Origin: Luzula sylvatica
Lineage: Eukaryota > Streptophyta > Magnoliopsida > Poales > Juncaceae
Length of the DNA: 64,000 bases
NCBI GenBank assembly: GCA_946800325.1
Contig: OX326957.1
Span: 23,375,554-23,439,553 of the forward strand
Direction: 5' to 3'
In this document: one piece after another, positions 50,208-60,811 of the stretch
Layout of the letters: each line of letters opens with the position of its first letter
Numbering within the stretch: the first letter of the stretch is position 1
Translations under genes and position numbers: made by a program
The notes under the pieces: model-generated
The model's database searches: none
What the model saw: only the letters and a program-made list of their open reading frames with translations
Told to the model about the DNA's origin: nothing

Positions 50208-51591
50208 TGTTGGTTAATTCTAACCTAGAGGGGGGTAAATTTGGCAATCTAACTTACACTTAGTTTAGATTTAAACCTAATTTACGGTGCGGAATAAATA
50301 ATAATTTAGATGATAAAGATGATACCGTACAAACACTTTGACACAAGATGTTTGTTTACGAAGTTCGGTAGGTGGTTGCTTTGTAGCTTTAACTCACCCT
50401 TTACTCGCTTAATTGACCGATTCAATTATTTGCGAGTACCTACGTCTCCGGGAATGCCTTGTGCCTCTTTTTGGCTTTCGATTGAATTCCAACTCAACTC
50501 GATTACAAGGATTTGCCTAGATTGATTTACACGCTTCTATCGATCTATAGCTTAGGCTCTTTACACTTTGTTGCACTAGCCTATTACACTTTTTCACTAA
50601 TCGAGCTACAACGTGATCGGTCACGTGAGTGGGATACGATTAGTGGAGAATATCGAAAGTAGATCAACGATCTAAAGAGGTTTCTCAAGCTATCAATGGA
50701 TATAGATAATCACAGCTTAGGGTTTCTCTCTTTTTAGGTTTGAATGTTTGAAAATCAGGAAGTGGGAGAGAGAGACCCATGAAGGATTCTATTTATACTC
50801 TCTATAGAAATCCTTCAGAAAACTTGCAGTGCGTTCGAACGCATACAGTCCGTTCAGAACGCACTTGAAGTTTGCACTAGCCGTTTCAAAATAACGTGCA
50901 AGTACATCTTGGGTCCGTTCGAACGGACAATGTCCGTTCGTAACGGACTCAATTATACATAGCATTTTGCGTTCACAGGAACAAGAGTCCCTTCAACGCA
51001 CTGAAAAGTGGGTGAACGGATTCCAGGTTGTCCGTTCGAACGCATACATCCCTGTGACATTTTCCGTTCACAGGAAGGATTGTCCGTTCAACGCACTCAG
51101 AAGGTGGGTGAACGAATTCTAATTATTCGTTCGAACGGACATGATTGTTCGTTCGAACGCACACATCCCTGTGACACGTTTGGTTCTAATCAAGCTTTAA
51201 AGTTTTGATATTTAGCAAGTCCGTTCTGAACGGACTTTGAGTTCGTTCAGAACGCACTTCCTGCTTGACTGAACTCTTTGTTATTTTGAACATGATTTTA
51301 CTTGAGTTCTACTAGGTTTGTACCTATGGTTTATTTGTGGCGTATCCCACTCACGGAAGGCTTCAACATCTTGAGTCTTGATGTATTCCAATGGCCTTCC
51401 TTGTGTTCTTTTTTTCTTGTTTATGTTGAGACTTCATGTTCTGATTCTTGATGTAATCCAATGAAGTCCTCCTTCACAAGTCCTCCTTCATCTTCGTATC
51501 GTACCTATGTTATCCTGCACTTTTCTGGATGTATACATTAGTAATGACAGTGTTTTGAAATAATCAAACTATCAGGAAATTTGAACCAACA
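50208..51591 (-). repeat. 3' LTR of the young element (1,384 bp)
   Basis: Nearly identical to 56,919-58,324. A TATAAATAG box on the minus strand lies at 50,789-50,797. The U3 part from about 50,830 to 51,259 carries at least eight palindromic motifs built on GTTCGAAC or GTTCTGAAC. Confidence 0.92.
50830..51259. repeat. GCGTTCGAACGC-type palindrome cluster in U3 (3' LTR)
   Basis: Examples are TGCGTTCGAACGCA at 50,830, GTCCGTTCGAACGGAC at about 50,910, and AGTCCGTTCTGAACGGACT at about 51,219. On the element's own strand the cluster ends only about 30 bp upstream of the TATA box. The equivalent cluster in the 5' LTR is at about 57,540-57,980. Confidence 0.85.
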
Positions 51592-51604
51592 AACTCCCCC
51601 TTTT
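51592..51604 (-). other. Polypurine tract
   Basis: AAAAGGGGGAGTT on the minus strand, directly before the 3' LTR. This is the expected primer site for plus-strand DNA synthesis. Confidence 0.85.
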
Positions 51605-52139
51605 GATTAATTTCAAAACACTGTCGGTTTGGAGAGTTTCACCATTTAGTTGAGAACTTTCCGTACGATCGTTTCTCCCCCATTTTGAAAGAGATCAAAA
51701 GGGCCAAGGAGACTTCAACAACGGAAGGCTCCCCCTAAATGCGAGCTCCCCCTCAAAGAATGAATTGATGAATGTATGAGCTCGTAAATATGATCAAATT
51801 CTTTTGTTTTGAATGATGACAATCTTTTCAAAATTTAGCAGATTTTTAAGAAAATATAACAGTTTTTGTGTGTGCGTTCCGAACGGAAAAAGTAATGCGT
51901 TCGAACGCACTTGCTTCTGGACTGATAGGTTATAAAAATGAAAATCCAAAATAGATGCAACAGTTGGAAATACTAAGACTGACACTAAATCAAATCTACT
52001 CAGTTCAAGGCATGACACATGCCGATACACACACACACATAACAATACACAAATCAATTGTTCACAAACAAGACTCACGCCATGACACCTAGATCATAAC
52101 ACACACTCATTAAACTTTTGACATCTCCGGCGATCACAT
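51605..52139. other. 3' untranslated part of the young element
   Basis: Between the stop of the third ORF and the polypurine tract. It contains one palindrome pair at about 51,875-51,912 and an ACACAC run at about 52,026. No gene. Confidence 0.6.
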
Positions 52140-53630
52140 CTAATTGGGGCCGGTGTAAGGATTCTGTTCGGGTTGGGCGCTCGGATCAGCTGCGAAGAAG
52201 GCGTCGGTATTGAATTGTCCCGAGTTGGAGTCCGACGGATGCTCGGTGGTATGATGGGGAGAGGTACGCGGGACTCGGTCTTGGGGTGCCGTGTACGGCC
52301 CGAAGCGATTTCCAAGGTGAACATAGAGGTCGGAAAATTGACGACCCACGTTCTCGATCATCCTGGTCTCGGAAGCATGCAGGTCCTCACGAAATGCGTC
52401 TCGCATTATTCGTCCATGTTGTTCAACCCGCTCATCCATCTCCTCGAATAACGCCTTCATATAAGCAAATCTCCTTTCGTCGTGTTCTGAAGGGGCGTTA
52501 GAGCTTTCTGCACCCTCCTTCTTCTTACGTTTTCGATCCGGTGCTTCACCGCTTTGGTCAGTATAGGCGGGGTCGGCGTTTGCCTCTTCCTCGGTTTGGG
52601 TGTCACCCTCCAGCCACCGGGTAGGATTGCGAGGAAGGTGGAACGCTGCCGCATCTTTAGAGGGACTGATAACCCAACCTTGTACGTTCGATGAATACCG
52701 ATATCCAAGACGTTGAAGGTTTGCTTTAGATGCGAGATTTGTTGGCTGTTCCGATCGGAAGTCCCAATCGTTCTCCGGGATTGAAACTCCTTGGAGTTCC
52801 AACATCCGGGCAATCAACGTTCCGTAAGGTAACGAGGCATTTCTTTGGCTCAGGACGCTTTCCATATGACTTAGTATGAGATAAGGCACATGGACGGGTA
52901 GTTCATCATTGTACCACATACGATACAATAGCATAATATTTCTATTTTCTAAATTTGCCTTCAATTTTGCGACAGGAGTAAGAATATTATTACCGATTTC
53001 CCAAACGAATTTCTCAGGAGCTGCCAAGTGCGATGCCGATTCTTGTGACTGGTATCGATTTGTAACCACCTTCTTCATTGGTTCGATAATGGTGGCTTCG
53101 AGTCTTCCCTTGCGTGCGTTGTAGATCTTCTCTCCATCATCCTTGAGACCTAGCAACTCGCACAGATTTTCAACCGAGATCTCAACTTGTTCACCGAGGA
53201 TATAGGAGGTTATCTTCTCTAGAGCATGGTTGAATACGGCGTTGGCATAGAACAATCGAGTGATGACTTCGTAGAACGGCTCTTTAAGACACGCAAGATT
53301 TGCGAATCCCCATCTTCTCTCGATTGCCTCAATCTTGTCGAAAAGATGAGGAATATTTGGTGGAAACTCATAGTAGTAGCATTTCGCGATGGATCTCCTT
53401 GCCACCACGTCGTTGAAGAGAGTTCCGGCCTCCGGATTTCGAAAGAGATGTTCATTGTTTATATTTTTGAAATCGTAGTCTGCTTTCAAGATTTCTTGCC
53501 TCCTAGGCTTCTTAGCCGCCTTCTTCTGTGGAGGTGGAGCTCTCGGCCTTGGTTGAGTGTTGGAGCTCTCCCCTTCGTTCTTCTTTCCCTTCGAATCCCC
53601 CCTAGCAAGCAAGATCTTAGCGGCATTCAT
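52140..53630 (-). CDS. Retroelement accessory ORF, putative plant transposon protein family
   Basis: Intact 496-codon ORF with an ATG start, occupying the place where pol would lie. Residues 1-50 are basic and proline-rich (APPPQKKAAKKPRRQ), possibly a nuclear signal. About 60-290 is a globular part with FYANAVFN, ILGEQVEISVENLCELLGL and LLYRMWYNDELPVHVPYLIL. This is the pattern I associate with the plant transposon-protein domain found in many plant retroelements. About 340-385 is acidic and then basic (DRKRKKK). About 390-440 is helical and charged, a likely coiled coil. The tail is rich in S, P and N. No catalytic motif of integrase, reverse transcriptase or protease is visible. The preserved frame and young LTRs suggest it was functional recently, but its role is unknown. 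A broken relative lies at 47,074-47,437. Confidence 0.7.
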   Translation of the reverse strand: MNAAKILLARGDSKGKKNEGESSNTQPRPRAPPPQKKAAKKPRRQEILKADYDFKNINNEHLFRNPEAGTLFNDVVARRSIAKCYYYEFPPNIPHLFDKIEAIERRWGFANLACLKEPFYEVITRLFYANAVFNHALEKITSYILGEQVEISVENLCELLGLKDDGEKIYNARKGRLEATIIEPMKKVVTNRYQSQESASHLAAPEKFVWEIGNNILTPVAKLKANLENRNIMLLYRMWYNDELPVHVPYLILSHMESVLSQRNASLPYGTLIARMLELQGVSIPENDWDFRSEQPTNLASKANLQRLGYRYSSNVQGWVISPSKDAAAFHLPRNPTRWLEGDTQTEEEANADPAYTDQSGEAPDRKRKKKEGAESSNAPSEHDERRFAYMKALFEEMDERVEQHGRIMRDAFREDLHASETRMIENVGRQFSDLYVHLGNRFGPYTAPQDRVPRTSPHHTTEHPSDSNSGQFNTDAFFAADPSAQPEQNPYTGPN

Positions 53631-54572
53631 GGTGGTGATTCTTTATGGAGAAGGAGAGTAAGGATTTTGGTGAGAGATAGAGTTAGAAAATAGGTTTTTA
53701 GGAAGAGAATGAAGAAGAGATTGAGTGAAGATGAGATCGTGTCCCTTCAAGTCTTTTCGTGAGGAGATCTACATCACCGTGTCCATTGATTAGGGTCGGT
53801 TGCATGCTGATAGGCAGAGAATACGACGAGTCCGTTCGAACGGACTTCTCAAGTGCGTTGGAACGCATTCATGTCTGAGAAAAGGCGCTATTTTGGGTTT
53901 TTAAGTTGTATCTGGAAAGTTGTTAAGTTCGTTCGAACGGACTCCCATGTGCGTTAGAACGCACACACAACTGAGAAGAGGCGCCAGAATATGAAACAGC
54001 GCGAGTGTAAGGGTTTGAAGTAGGTTCGCTGAATGAGGCATGTGCGTTCGAACGCATTAGTTGTTCGTTCGAACGCACTGAACACTGTTGACACTAAGAG
54101 TCAGCGCCAAAGTATGATCCGGCGCCATAATCCTATAATTCATTTTTCCGTTCGGAACGCATTCAGTTGTACGTTCGAACGCACTTAATCCTGGTAGGAA
54201 AATTTGATGGCGCCATAATTTAACTGTGACTTTGGATCTTATAGTTCAGTTGTCCGTTTCGAACGCATTTTAGTCCGTTCGACTGGACTTGAGGCTGTTA
54301 AGAGGGTATTTGGTGACGCATTTGTTCGTTCCAAACACACATGTTTTTCGTTCAAACGGACTGGTTCCTGAGATGTGATCACTTGACTGAAATCGTGATT
54401 TATTTACCGAGACAAGTGTTCTAATGTACTCCTCTATTAACACTTGTGATGTAGCTACATGAGACTCGTCCGATTTGGCTAGAATTTAATTTAGCCCATT
54501 TCCTATACTCCCCTTACATATTTGGCTTAATGTGTGTGATATACTAAGGAGTATAGTGTTTCAAGTTAGGGC
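53631..54572. other. Internal noncoding spacer with palindromes (young element)
   Basis: From about 53,830 to 54,365 there are at least eight GTTCGAACG-type palindromes or decayed versions, spaced roughly 50-100 bp apart. This is the motif also found in the element's U3. No gene. Confidence 0.75.
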
Positions 54573-55557
54573 TTAAGCCCTAGGAGGTCCTATACCGAGA
54601 GACGTAGAGGGACCCATCGAGTGACGATCTTTACGCATCCATATTGAGTTTGACGTTAATTTTGGATTGCGAAGATCACAACCGTTTGAGATATGACCAA
54701 TTTTGCAACAATAGTTACAAAATGCTACGGTAGGCTTATTTGTGGATATGGAACTTTTCACAAAATAATTAGAGAGATGAGTTGGTTTACTTTTCTGAGA
54801 AGTTATCGATTTTGGCATATGATGAATGTTGTTGGATTGAAATTTGCTTGGTTTAAGTCGATTTTGTTGAAATTGTTTTTGTGTGTTTGTGTAATGTTTG
54901 GGAGACCCTTTTTGATATGAAGCGTCGGTGTAGTTGGTCACTTCGTAGAAATACCCATTTGGTCCCCTTTTGAATAAACAATCGGTTCTTCCCAAATTGT
55001 TATGTCTAGGTGGTGAATTTTGTGTGAAATGATTGTTCCTATAATTATGATTAACACGTTTAGCTTGTTCCGTTTTCACATTTTTACCTTTGTTGTAGTC
55101 ACGATACATGAAAGCATTTCCGTGACTATCCATTTTATTGTTCTCCCATTTGGATTTTTGATTTTTAGATATGGAAAAATCGGGTTTATTACCGTTATTT
55201 TTCTTGTATCCTAAACCGGATTTGTCATTGGGCTTTTGTCCCATTAATGACGATTTCAAGATATCATCCAATGAAGGAGGACTTAATGCAATAGTGGCAC
55301 AAGCCTTCTTCAAAGACTCATTTTCAACTTTACAATTTTGAAGTTCGACTTTTAAATGAGACATCTCACCTTTAAGGGTTTGACACTCACATTTTGAAAA
55401 CCCTTTAAATTCTTTTAGTTGAGATTTATATGCCAAAATAGATAGTTCAAGAGAAGCTACCTTATCCTTGAGAGTTTGTGTTGAGCTCTCAAGTTTACTC
55501 TCTATTTGTTGAAAGTTTCCTTCATCTTTTAGAAACTCGTCACACGACTCGAGTTCT
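54573..55557 (-). CDS. Copia Gag, C-terminal part, in a second frame
   Basis: Open frame from just after a TGA at about 55,558 down to 54,573. It has no good ATG near its beginning, so it was once read as a continuation of the preceding gag frame. Order: a coiled-coil-like, charged region (LKVELQNCKVENESLKK); a segment with LDDILKS and NDKSGLGYKK typical of SIRE/Maximus-type copia Gag; an N/K-rich linker; and a canonical zinc knuckle C-X2-C-X4-H-X4-C (CNYCCKIGHISNGC) that binds nucleic acid in capsid assembly. It stops shortly after the point where protease-integrase would normally follow. It lies in the -1 frame relative to the upstream part and overlaps it by about 25 bp. Confidence 0.75.
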
Positions 55558-56851
55558 CATGACCTTGGTCATGTGTTGAGCTTGGAGTAGATGGTTCTTC
55601 GTCTATACGTGTGGGAGTGCGAGGTGTAGTGGTTAACCCTCGTTCAATTCGAAGAGATCTGATTGCAGCTTCCACTGCGCTCATTGGTGGAGAATCGATC
55701 CTTACCATAAGTGCAAGGTTTGCGGGGTGTCGGTTTGATGGACCATCCGATTCAGATGATGTGCTTGATCCATCCGTTTCTCCCCACCTGGAATTTACAT
55801 GAGCTTTATATGCCTTTTTCTTTTTATGATCTTTACCTTTGTATTTTTGGCGATCATCTCGGCCCTTGTCCTCATATCTTCTTTCATATCGAGGTTCTCG
55901 TCTATCTCGATCCTTGTGATCGTCATCCTTTTTATTCCACCGATAATTTTCAGGATGGAGCGTCCAACGCGACTCCATCATATGTCCAAACTTCTTGCAC
56001 CAAAAGCAATGAGGTTTTAGTCCCTTTTGTTTTCGATTCTCGTTAAATCGCTTTTCATCCCTTTGCCATTCTAGGAGTCGCAAAGTGAGGTCGTCCATCT
56101 CATTGTCCTCGTTGCTCGCATTCACGGCGGGCAAGGCTATGGCTTTAGATCGAGGAGTTGTCGTGAAGATTCCTTGTTCTTCATCGAGTTGCTTAAGTCG
56201 AATCTCGAAGTTCCGGAATTGACTTACCAATTCTTCGGGAGTGAGATCTTGTGATGCGACCGCCGTACCTAAAGCTACACGTAAAGATTCCCAACTCCGG
56301 GGCATGGCTTGAAGTAATCTAGCAATAATTCTATCATCGGTAAGAGGTGCATGTTGGGTGGCATATCGGGTTTTTAATACATTGATTTTTGCCCAGATTT
56401 TATCAACGAACTCTCCCTCAATCATTCGGAGATTGTTGAATTCTTGTTCAAGTCCGATGATATTAGTTCTTCTCATTTGAGATGTACCCTCGTATCTCTC
56501 ATTGAGCATACGCCACATTTCAAATGAGTTTTCACAATGATCAACTAGCGATCCGATAGAGCTAATTACGTTGTTCAGTATTAAGTTTTGAGCGTAAATG
56601 TCATTAGTTCTATCTTCCCTAGTTTGATCGGGGTAGGTTACATTTCCGTCCGTGTCAACCTCTTGGGCCAAGACAAAGCCTCGTAACACTACCTTGTCAA
56701 GTCCTTGGAGAGCGAATGCATTTAGCATGCATTTCTTCCAAGAACTCTAATTGATTCCATCTAATTCACGTGAGTTTGATATATTTGATTTGGGTACGGT
56801 GTTTATCGGATTTATCGATGAGTTTCGTACAATAGGATTAATTTCGGTCAT
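55529..56851 (-). pseudogene. Copia Gag, N-terminal part, with in-frame stop
   Basis: The ATG at 56,851 starts about 50 bp after the primer-binding site, as expected for gag. Codon 35 (56,747-56,749) is TAG just before SSWKKCMLNAF, where the family usually has an aromatic residue (Y/W) in its LDG.N.xxWK motif. The rest is the UBN2-type capsid domain (helical, with MWRMLNERYEGTS and LLQAMPRSWESL). A zinc knuckle CFWCKKFGHMMESR then follows at about 282-295, whose last cysteine is replaced by arginine. The tail is K/R/D-rich. The frame ends at a TAA at 55,529 and continues in the -1 frame. A downstream ATG (codon 42) could give a 399-residue product. Confidence 0.8.
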
Positions 56852-56904
56852 TTGATCGTTAAGTACAAGTTATCCCTAATACTCAAAGAGATGGTTAGTA
56901 CCTT

Positions 56905-56916
56905 GCTCTGATACCA
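56905..56916 (-). other. Primer-binding site, initiator tRNA-Met type
   Basis: TGGTATCAGAGC on the minus strand, two bases inside the 5' LTR. This is the standard complement of the 3' end of plant initiator tRNA-Met in copia elements. Confidence 0.93.
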
Positions 56917-56918
56917 AT

Positions 56919-58324
56919 TGTTGGTTAATTCTAACCTAGAGGGGGGTAAATTTGGCAATCTAACTTACACTTAGTTTAGATTTAAACCTAATTTACGGTG
57001 CGGAATAAATAATAATTTAGATGATAAAGATGATACCGTACAAACACTTTGACACAAGATGTTTGTTTACGAAGTTCGGTAGGTGGTTGCTTTGTAGCTT
57101 TAACTCACCCTTTACTCGCTTAATTGACCGATTCAATTATTTGCGAGTACCTACGTCTCCGGGAATGCCTTGTGCCTCTTTTTGGCTTTCGATTGAATTC
57201 CAACTCAACTCGATTACAAGGATTTGCCTAGATCGATTTACACGCTTCTATCGATCTATAGCTTAGGCTCTTTACACTTTGTTACACTAGCCTATTACAC
57301 TTTTTCACTAATCGAGCTACAACGTGATCGGTCACGTGAGTGGGATACGATTAGTGGAGAATATCGAAAGTAGATCAACGATCTAAAGAGGTTTCTCAAG
57401 CTATCAATGGATATAGATAATCACAGCTTAGGGTTTCTCTCTTTTTAGGTTTGAATGTTTGAAAATCAGGAAGTGGGAGAGAGAGACCCATGAAGGATTC
57501 TATTTATACTCTCTATAGAAATCCTTCAGAAAACTTGCAGTGCGTTCGAACGCATACAGTCCGTTCAGAACGCACTTGAAGTTTGCACTAGCCGTTTCAA
57601 AATAACGTGCAAGTACATCTTGGGTCCGTTCGAACGGACAATGTCCGTTCGTAACGGACTCAATTATACATAGCATTTTGCGTTCACAGGAACAAGAGTC
57701 CCTTCAACGCACTGAAAAGTGGGTGAACGGATTCCAGGTTGTCCGTTCGAACGCACATGTGTGTTCGTTCGAACGCATACATCCCTGTGACATTTTCCGT
57801 TCACAGGAAGGATTGTCCGTTCAACGCACTCAGAAGGTGGGTGAACGAATTCTAATTATTCGTTCGAACGGACATGATTGTTCGTTCGAACGCACACATC
57901 CCTGTGACACGTTTGGTTCTAATCAAGCTTTAAAGTTTTGATATTTAGCAAGTCCGTTCTGAACGGACTTTGAGTTCGTTCAGAACGCACTTCCTGCTTG
58001 ACTGAACTCTTTGTTATTTTGAACATGATTTTACTTGAGTTCTACTAGGTTTGTACCTATGGTTTATTTGTGGCGTATCCCACTCACGGAAGGCTTCAAC
58101 ATCTTGAGTCTTGATGTATTCCAATGGCCTTCCTTGTATTCTTTTTTTCTTGTTTATGTTGAGACTTCATGTTCTGATTCTTGATGTAATCCAATGAAGT
58201 CCTCCTTCACAAGTCCTCCTTCATCTTCGTATCGTACCTATGTTATCCTGCACTTTTCTGGATGTATACATTAGTAATGACAGTGTTTTGAAATAATCAA
58301 ACTATCAGGAAATTTGAACCAACA
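56919..58324 (-). repeat. 5' LTR of the young element (1,406 bp)
   Basis: Matches 50,208-51,591. It is longer by 22 bp because one palindrome unit (GTGTGTTCGTTCGAACGCA) is present here and absent from the 3' LTR. The TATA box is at 57,500-57,508 (minus) and the palindrome cluster at about 57,540-57,980. Confidence 0.92.
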
Positions 58325-58618
58325 AGTTTCACAATTCACATGTGATAAATCTAATGATAACCTCAGGTCAAAGAACTAAAATTCTATTTGTTTATGAGAA
58401 TATATATAATGACAATAACCATGTATATTCTCATAAGTTGGTCAGTCCAATATGTAGTCTCTAATGCATATCTATATTCCATATTTGACATCACTACATG
58501 TCTATGTATTCCATGTCCATGATCAGTAGAACATAATCATCTCATATGCGAATATACTGGTGTACACATATATTCTATTTCCTTAGACATGTATATCTCT
58601 ATATACATCATATATATG

Positions 58619-58910
58619 CAGGGGTGGATCCAGGATCCATATATAGGGGGGGGCCGAATTTTATAGGGGGGACGAAATAAAAAATAAATCAAAATATGTG
58701 CCTTGAGGGTCTTGAACTCAAAACCTCCAATCTCCCAAACAACAATTTTACCACTAAACTACACTAAACTTTGTGAAATACTTACAAATTTATCATATTT
58801 ATCACTTTCCAAAAAAATAAAATCACCTCATTTTATCGCTAATATATCGGTTCCCGATTTCATAGGGGGGGGCCGGGCCTCCCCCTCGCCACCCCCTAGA
58901 TCCGCCCCTG
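58619..58910. mobile_element. hAT-type MITE (292 bp) with perfect 8-bp TSD
   Basis: The ends CAGGGGTGGATCCAGG and the inverse of CTAGATCCGCCCCTG form a terminal inverted repeat. TATATATG flanks both sides (58,611-58,618 and 58,911-58,918). An 8-bp duplication and CAGGGG ends are typical of hAT. The interior has G runs next to both ends and no transposase. Confidence 0.92.
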
Positions 58911-59104
58911 TATATATGACCAGGGACATTTAGAATCGTATTACGTTCATTGCTACAATTTTACTATCACAATCACATATTATGATGATGTATAAACTAG
59001 TGATACAATTCAAGGCTTATTCACATATTCCTAAATATGTTAAATAACCATATTAATTGAAACTTAAATAATAATGATCATTCGTTTACATACAAGCTAA
59101 ACAG

Positions 59105-59170
59105 TTCAGCCTAGGGCATTATTTGATTCAGCCTAGGGCATTATTTGGTTCAGCCTAGGGCATTATTTCC
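59105..59170. repeat. Three tandem 22-bp repeats
   Basis: TTCAGCCTAGGGCATTATTT plus two variable bases, at 59,105, 59,127 and 59,149, near the end of the older LTR. Confidence 0.95.
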
Positions 59171-59187
59171 TTCACAATTCCCTTCAG

Positions 59188-59199
59188 TTGTATCAGAGC
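59188..59199 (+). other. Primer-binding site of the older copia element
   Basis: TTGTATCAGAGC, 11 of 12 bases matching the initiator-Met site, in plus orientation. A copia gag fragment follows about 1.2 kb downstream. Confidence 0.75.
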
Positions 59200-60442
59200 G
59201 ATCGCTGCGATTCGAGGGTCGAATCATAGTCGAATATTCGATATACGCACGGGTTATCAAAGTTTTTACCTGTTTGCACGATTAGATATTAAGAACATCA
59301 ATTTCGTTAAAATCACAAATGGAATTCATTAGAGATCAATCATGAGATGATTGAAAGTATCTAGGAATGAACGTGAAAATGTTTCAAGATTCATCGTTTC
59401 GAAAACGAGAGAAAACGGAAGAAATGACGAAAACTGCAGAAAGCTGTGTTTTTACTGCCCCCAGGGCCAATTTTCTCCCCCCCAATCGTCCCCAGGAGAG
59501 GGGGGGTGCATAGGGTTCCCCAGGAGGATGAAGGGGTGCAAGGGTGCGCTGGGGGCTTAACAGTCACGCCTGTAGGGCCTATTTTCACGTCCCAAGGCCA
59601 CTTTTCACATTCTAGGATCCCCAATGGGTGCAGGGCTGCATTGGGGGATTGACAGTCAGGCCCCCAGGGTCATTTTTCCACGTCCCTGGACCATTCTGCA
59701 TGGCCCCTGGATGTTGTTTTCTTTTTCGCGATAACTTTGGCTACGAAACTCGAAATTTTGAGTTCTTTATATCGATAAAATCGGCATCATTCATACTTTC
59801 ATTTAAAATAATTATTAAATGTTAATGATCAATAGAAAATCTTGTTATTGTGATATAATATGTTTATGTCACGGATTCAAACATGAATATCATGATCCCT
59901 GATAATATTTAAGTCGTGGAAATGCCTTCCATGTCCACAACCATCGAGATTGATATGACATAATGCGTGATTTTAGGCCATAGTCGGGCACGTATTATTG
60001 TATGTATTGATGCGGGTGGTAAGCGTTAATTGGGGACTCACGTGGGTTCAGGCCATAGTCGGACATGTGAGTAGTTCAATTGAATGATACATTGGATATG
60101 GTTATGATTTCAATCGGATTGGAGTTCGGGGCATAGATAGAATGCACACACAGAATTGGGATTGTATGTGATACGATCCATCATCAAAATTCTATAAAGG
60201 TTCAAGAGTCGTATTGGATACGATTGGATATAGTCCTACCTAAATAGCGAGATCCCATTTGTCGGTCATAGTCACTTGTGGGAGGATCGTGAAATATGGG
60301 TCTTGAGTGTTATGGACTTGGAGTCCCATATCGGTATTAGGGTTACCGATTCGATAAAATAACACTTTCATATAATCATCATGTAAGCCTATAAGATAGA
60401 GTATGCAACGTTAGTAAACAATCTTTAATTCATTTGTAGAGC
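59200..60442. other. Leader of the older copia element, no gene
   Basis: An unusual C/G-run-rich stretch at 59,455-59,710 has repeated blocks (CCCCAGG, CCCCCAATG-like, GGGGTGCA). The ORFs on both strands there are shadows of this low-complexity text. The rest is ordinary AT-rich leader. Confidence 0.5.
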
Positions 60443-60811
60443 ATGTTTTCATGTAACACCACCGCCTTATCAATTAGATCGATATTAGAAAAGGATAAGC
60501 TAGTGGGTTGGAACCATCTAGATTGGCATCGAAACCTGATAATTGTTCTTATGCTAGAGGGTAAAAGCCATGTATGGGGTACGGAACTAGTGGAACCGGA
60601 CCCCGATGCTACGGCCGAGATAAAGGCCGCATTTGAGAAAATTAAGAAGGACTCAAATGATAAGACATGCCTTATGTTGGCATGCATGGACGCAAGTCTT
60701 CAAAAATAGTTTGAGGACGCGAATGCATATAATATCATTGACGCGCTCAAAGAAATATTTCAAGAGCTAGAGAGTATGGAATGGTTCAATGTGGCTCAAA
60801 GAGTAGGTTAA
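60443..60811 (+). pseudogene. Copia Gag N-terminal fragment, broken
   Basis: Reads SILEKDKLVGWNHLDWHRNL, the typical start of plant copia Gag (L..DKL.G.N..DW..NL), then an acidic helical part ending LQK. A TAG follows at 60,707-60,709, then the same frame continues (FEDANAYNIIDALKEIF) to a TAA at 60,809-60,811. Capsid-forming protein in life; the two stops and the absence of the rest of gag-pol show it is dead. It belongs to the element whose primer-binding site is at 59,188. Confidence 0.85.

Larger units (their letters stand above)
50208..58324 (-). mobile_element. Young pol-less copia-type LTR retrotransposon (8.1 kb)
   Basis: Two long terminal repeats that start TGTTGGTT and end AACCAACA bound the element. 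They differ by only three substitutions and one 22-bp indel that I could find. An initiator-Met primer-binding site and a polypurine tract in the right places set the direction (minus strand). Flanks AGTAT and AGTTT match at four of five bases. Inside, in transcription order, are a copia-type gag (with a stop and a frame change), a noncoding stretch rich in TTCGAACG palindromes, and an unrelated 496-residue ORF. No protease, integrase, reverse transcriptase or RNase H was found. It must have been mobilised by enzymes from elsewhere and it is nested in an older copia LTR. Confidence 0.9.
58325..59186 (+). repeat. Probable right part of the older copia LTR
   Basis: Continues, in plus orientation, the DNA interrupted at 50,207, and ends just before a primer-binding site. 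It contains the hAT MITE and a 22-bp triplicate. No gene. Confidence 0.5.

Noticed and set aside
53226..53693. 155-codon plus-strand ORF
   Set aside because: Antisense to the 496-codon retroelement ORF, which has the better composition and context.
59351..59825. Set of overlapping ORFs in the G/C-run region
   Set aside because: Repetitive CCCCAGG and GGGTGCA blocks keep several frames open by chance. No family resemblance, and it lies in the leader of a dead copia element.
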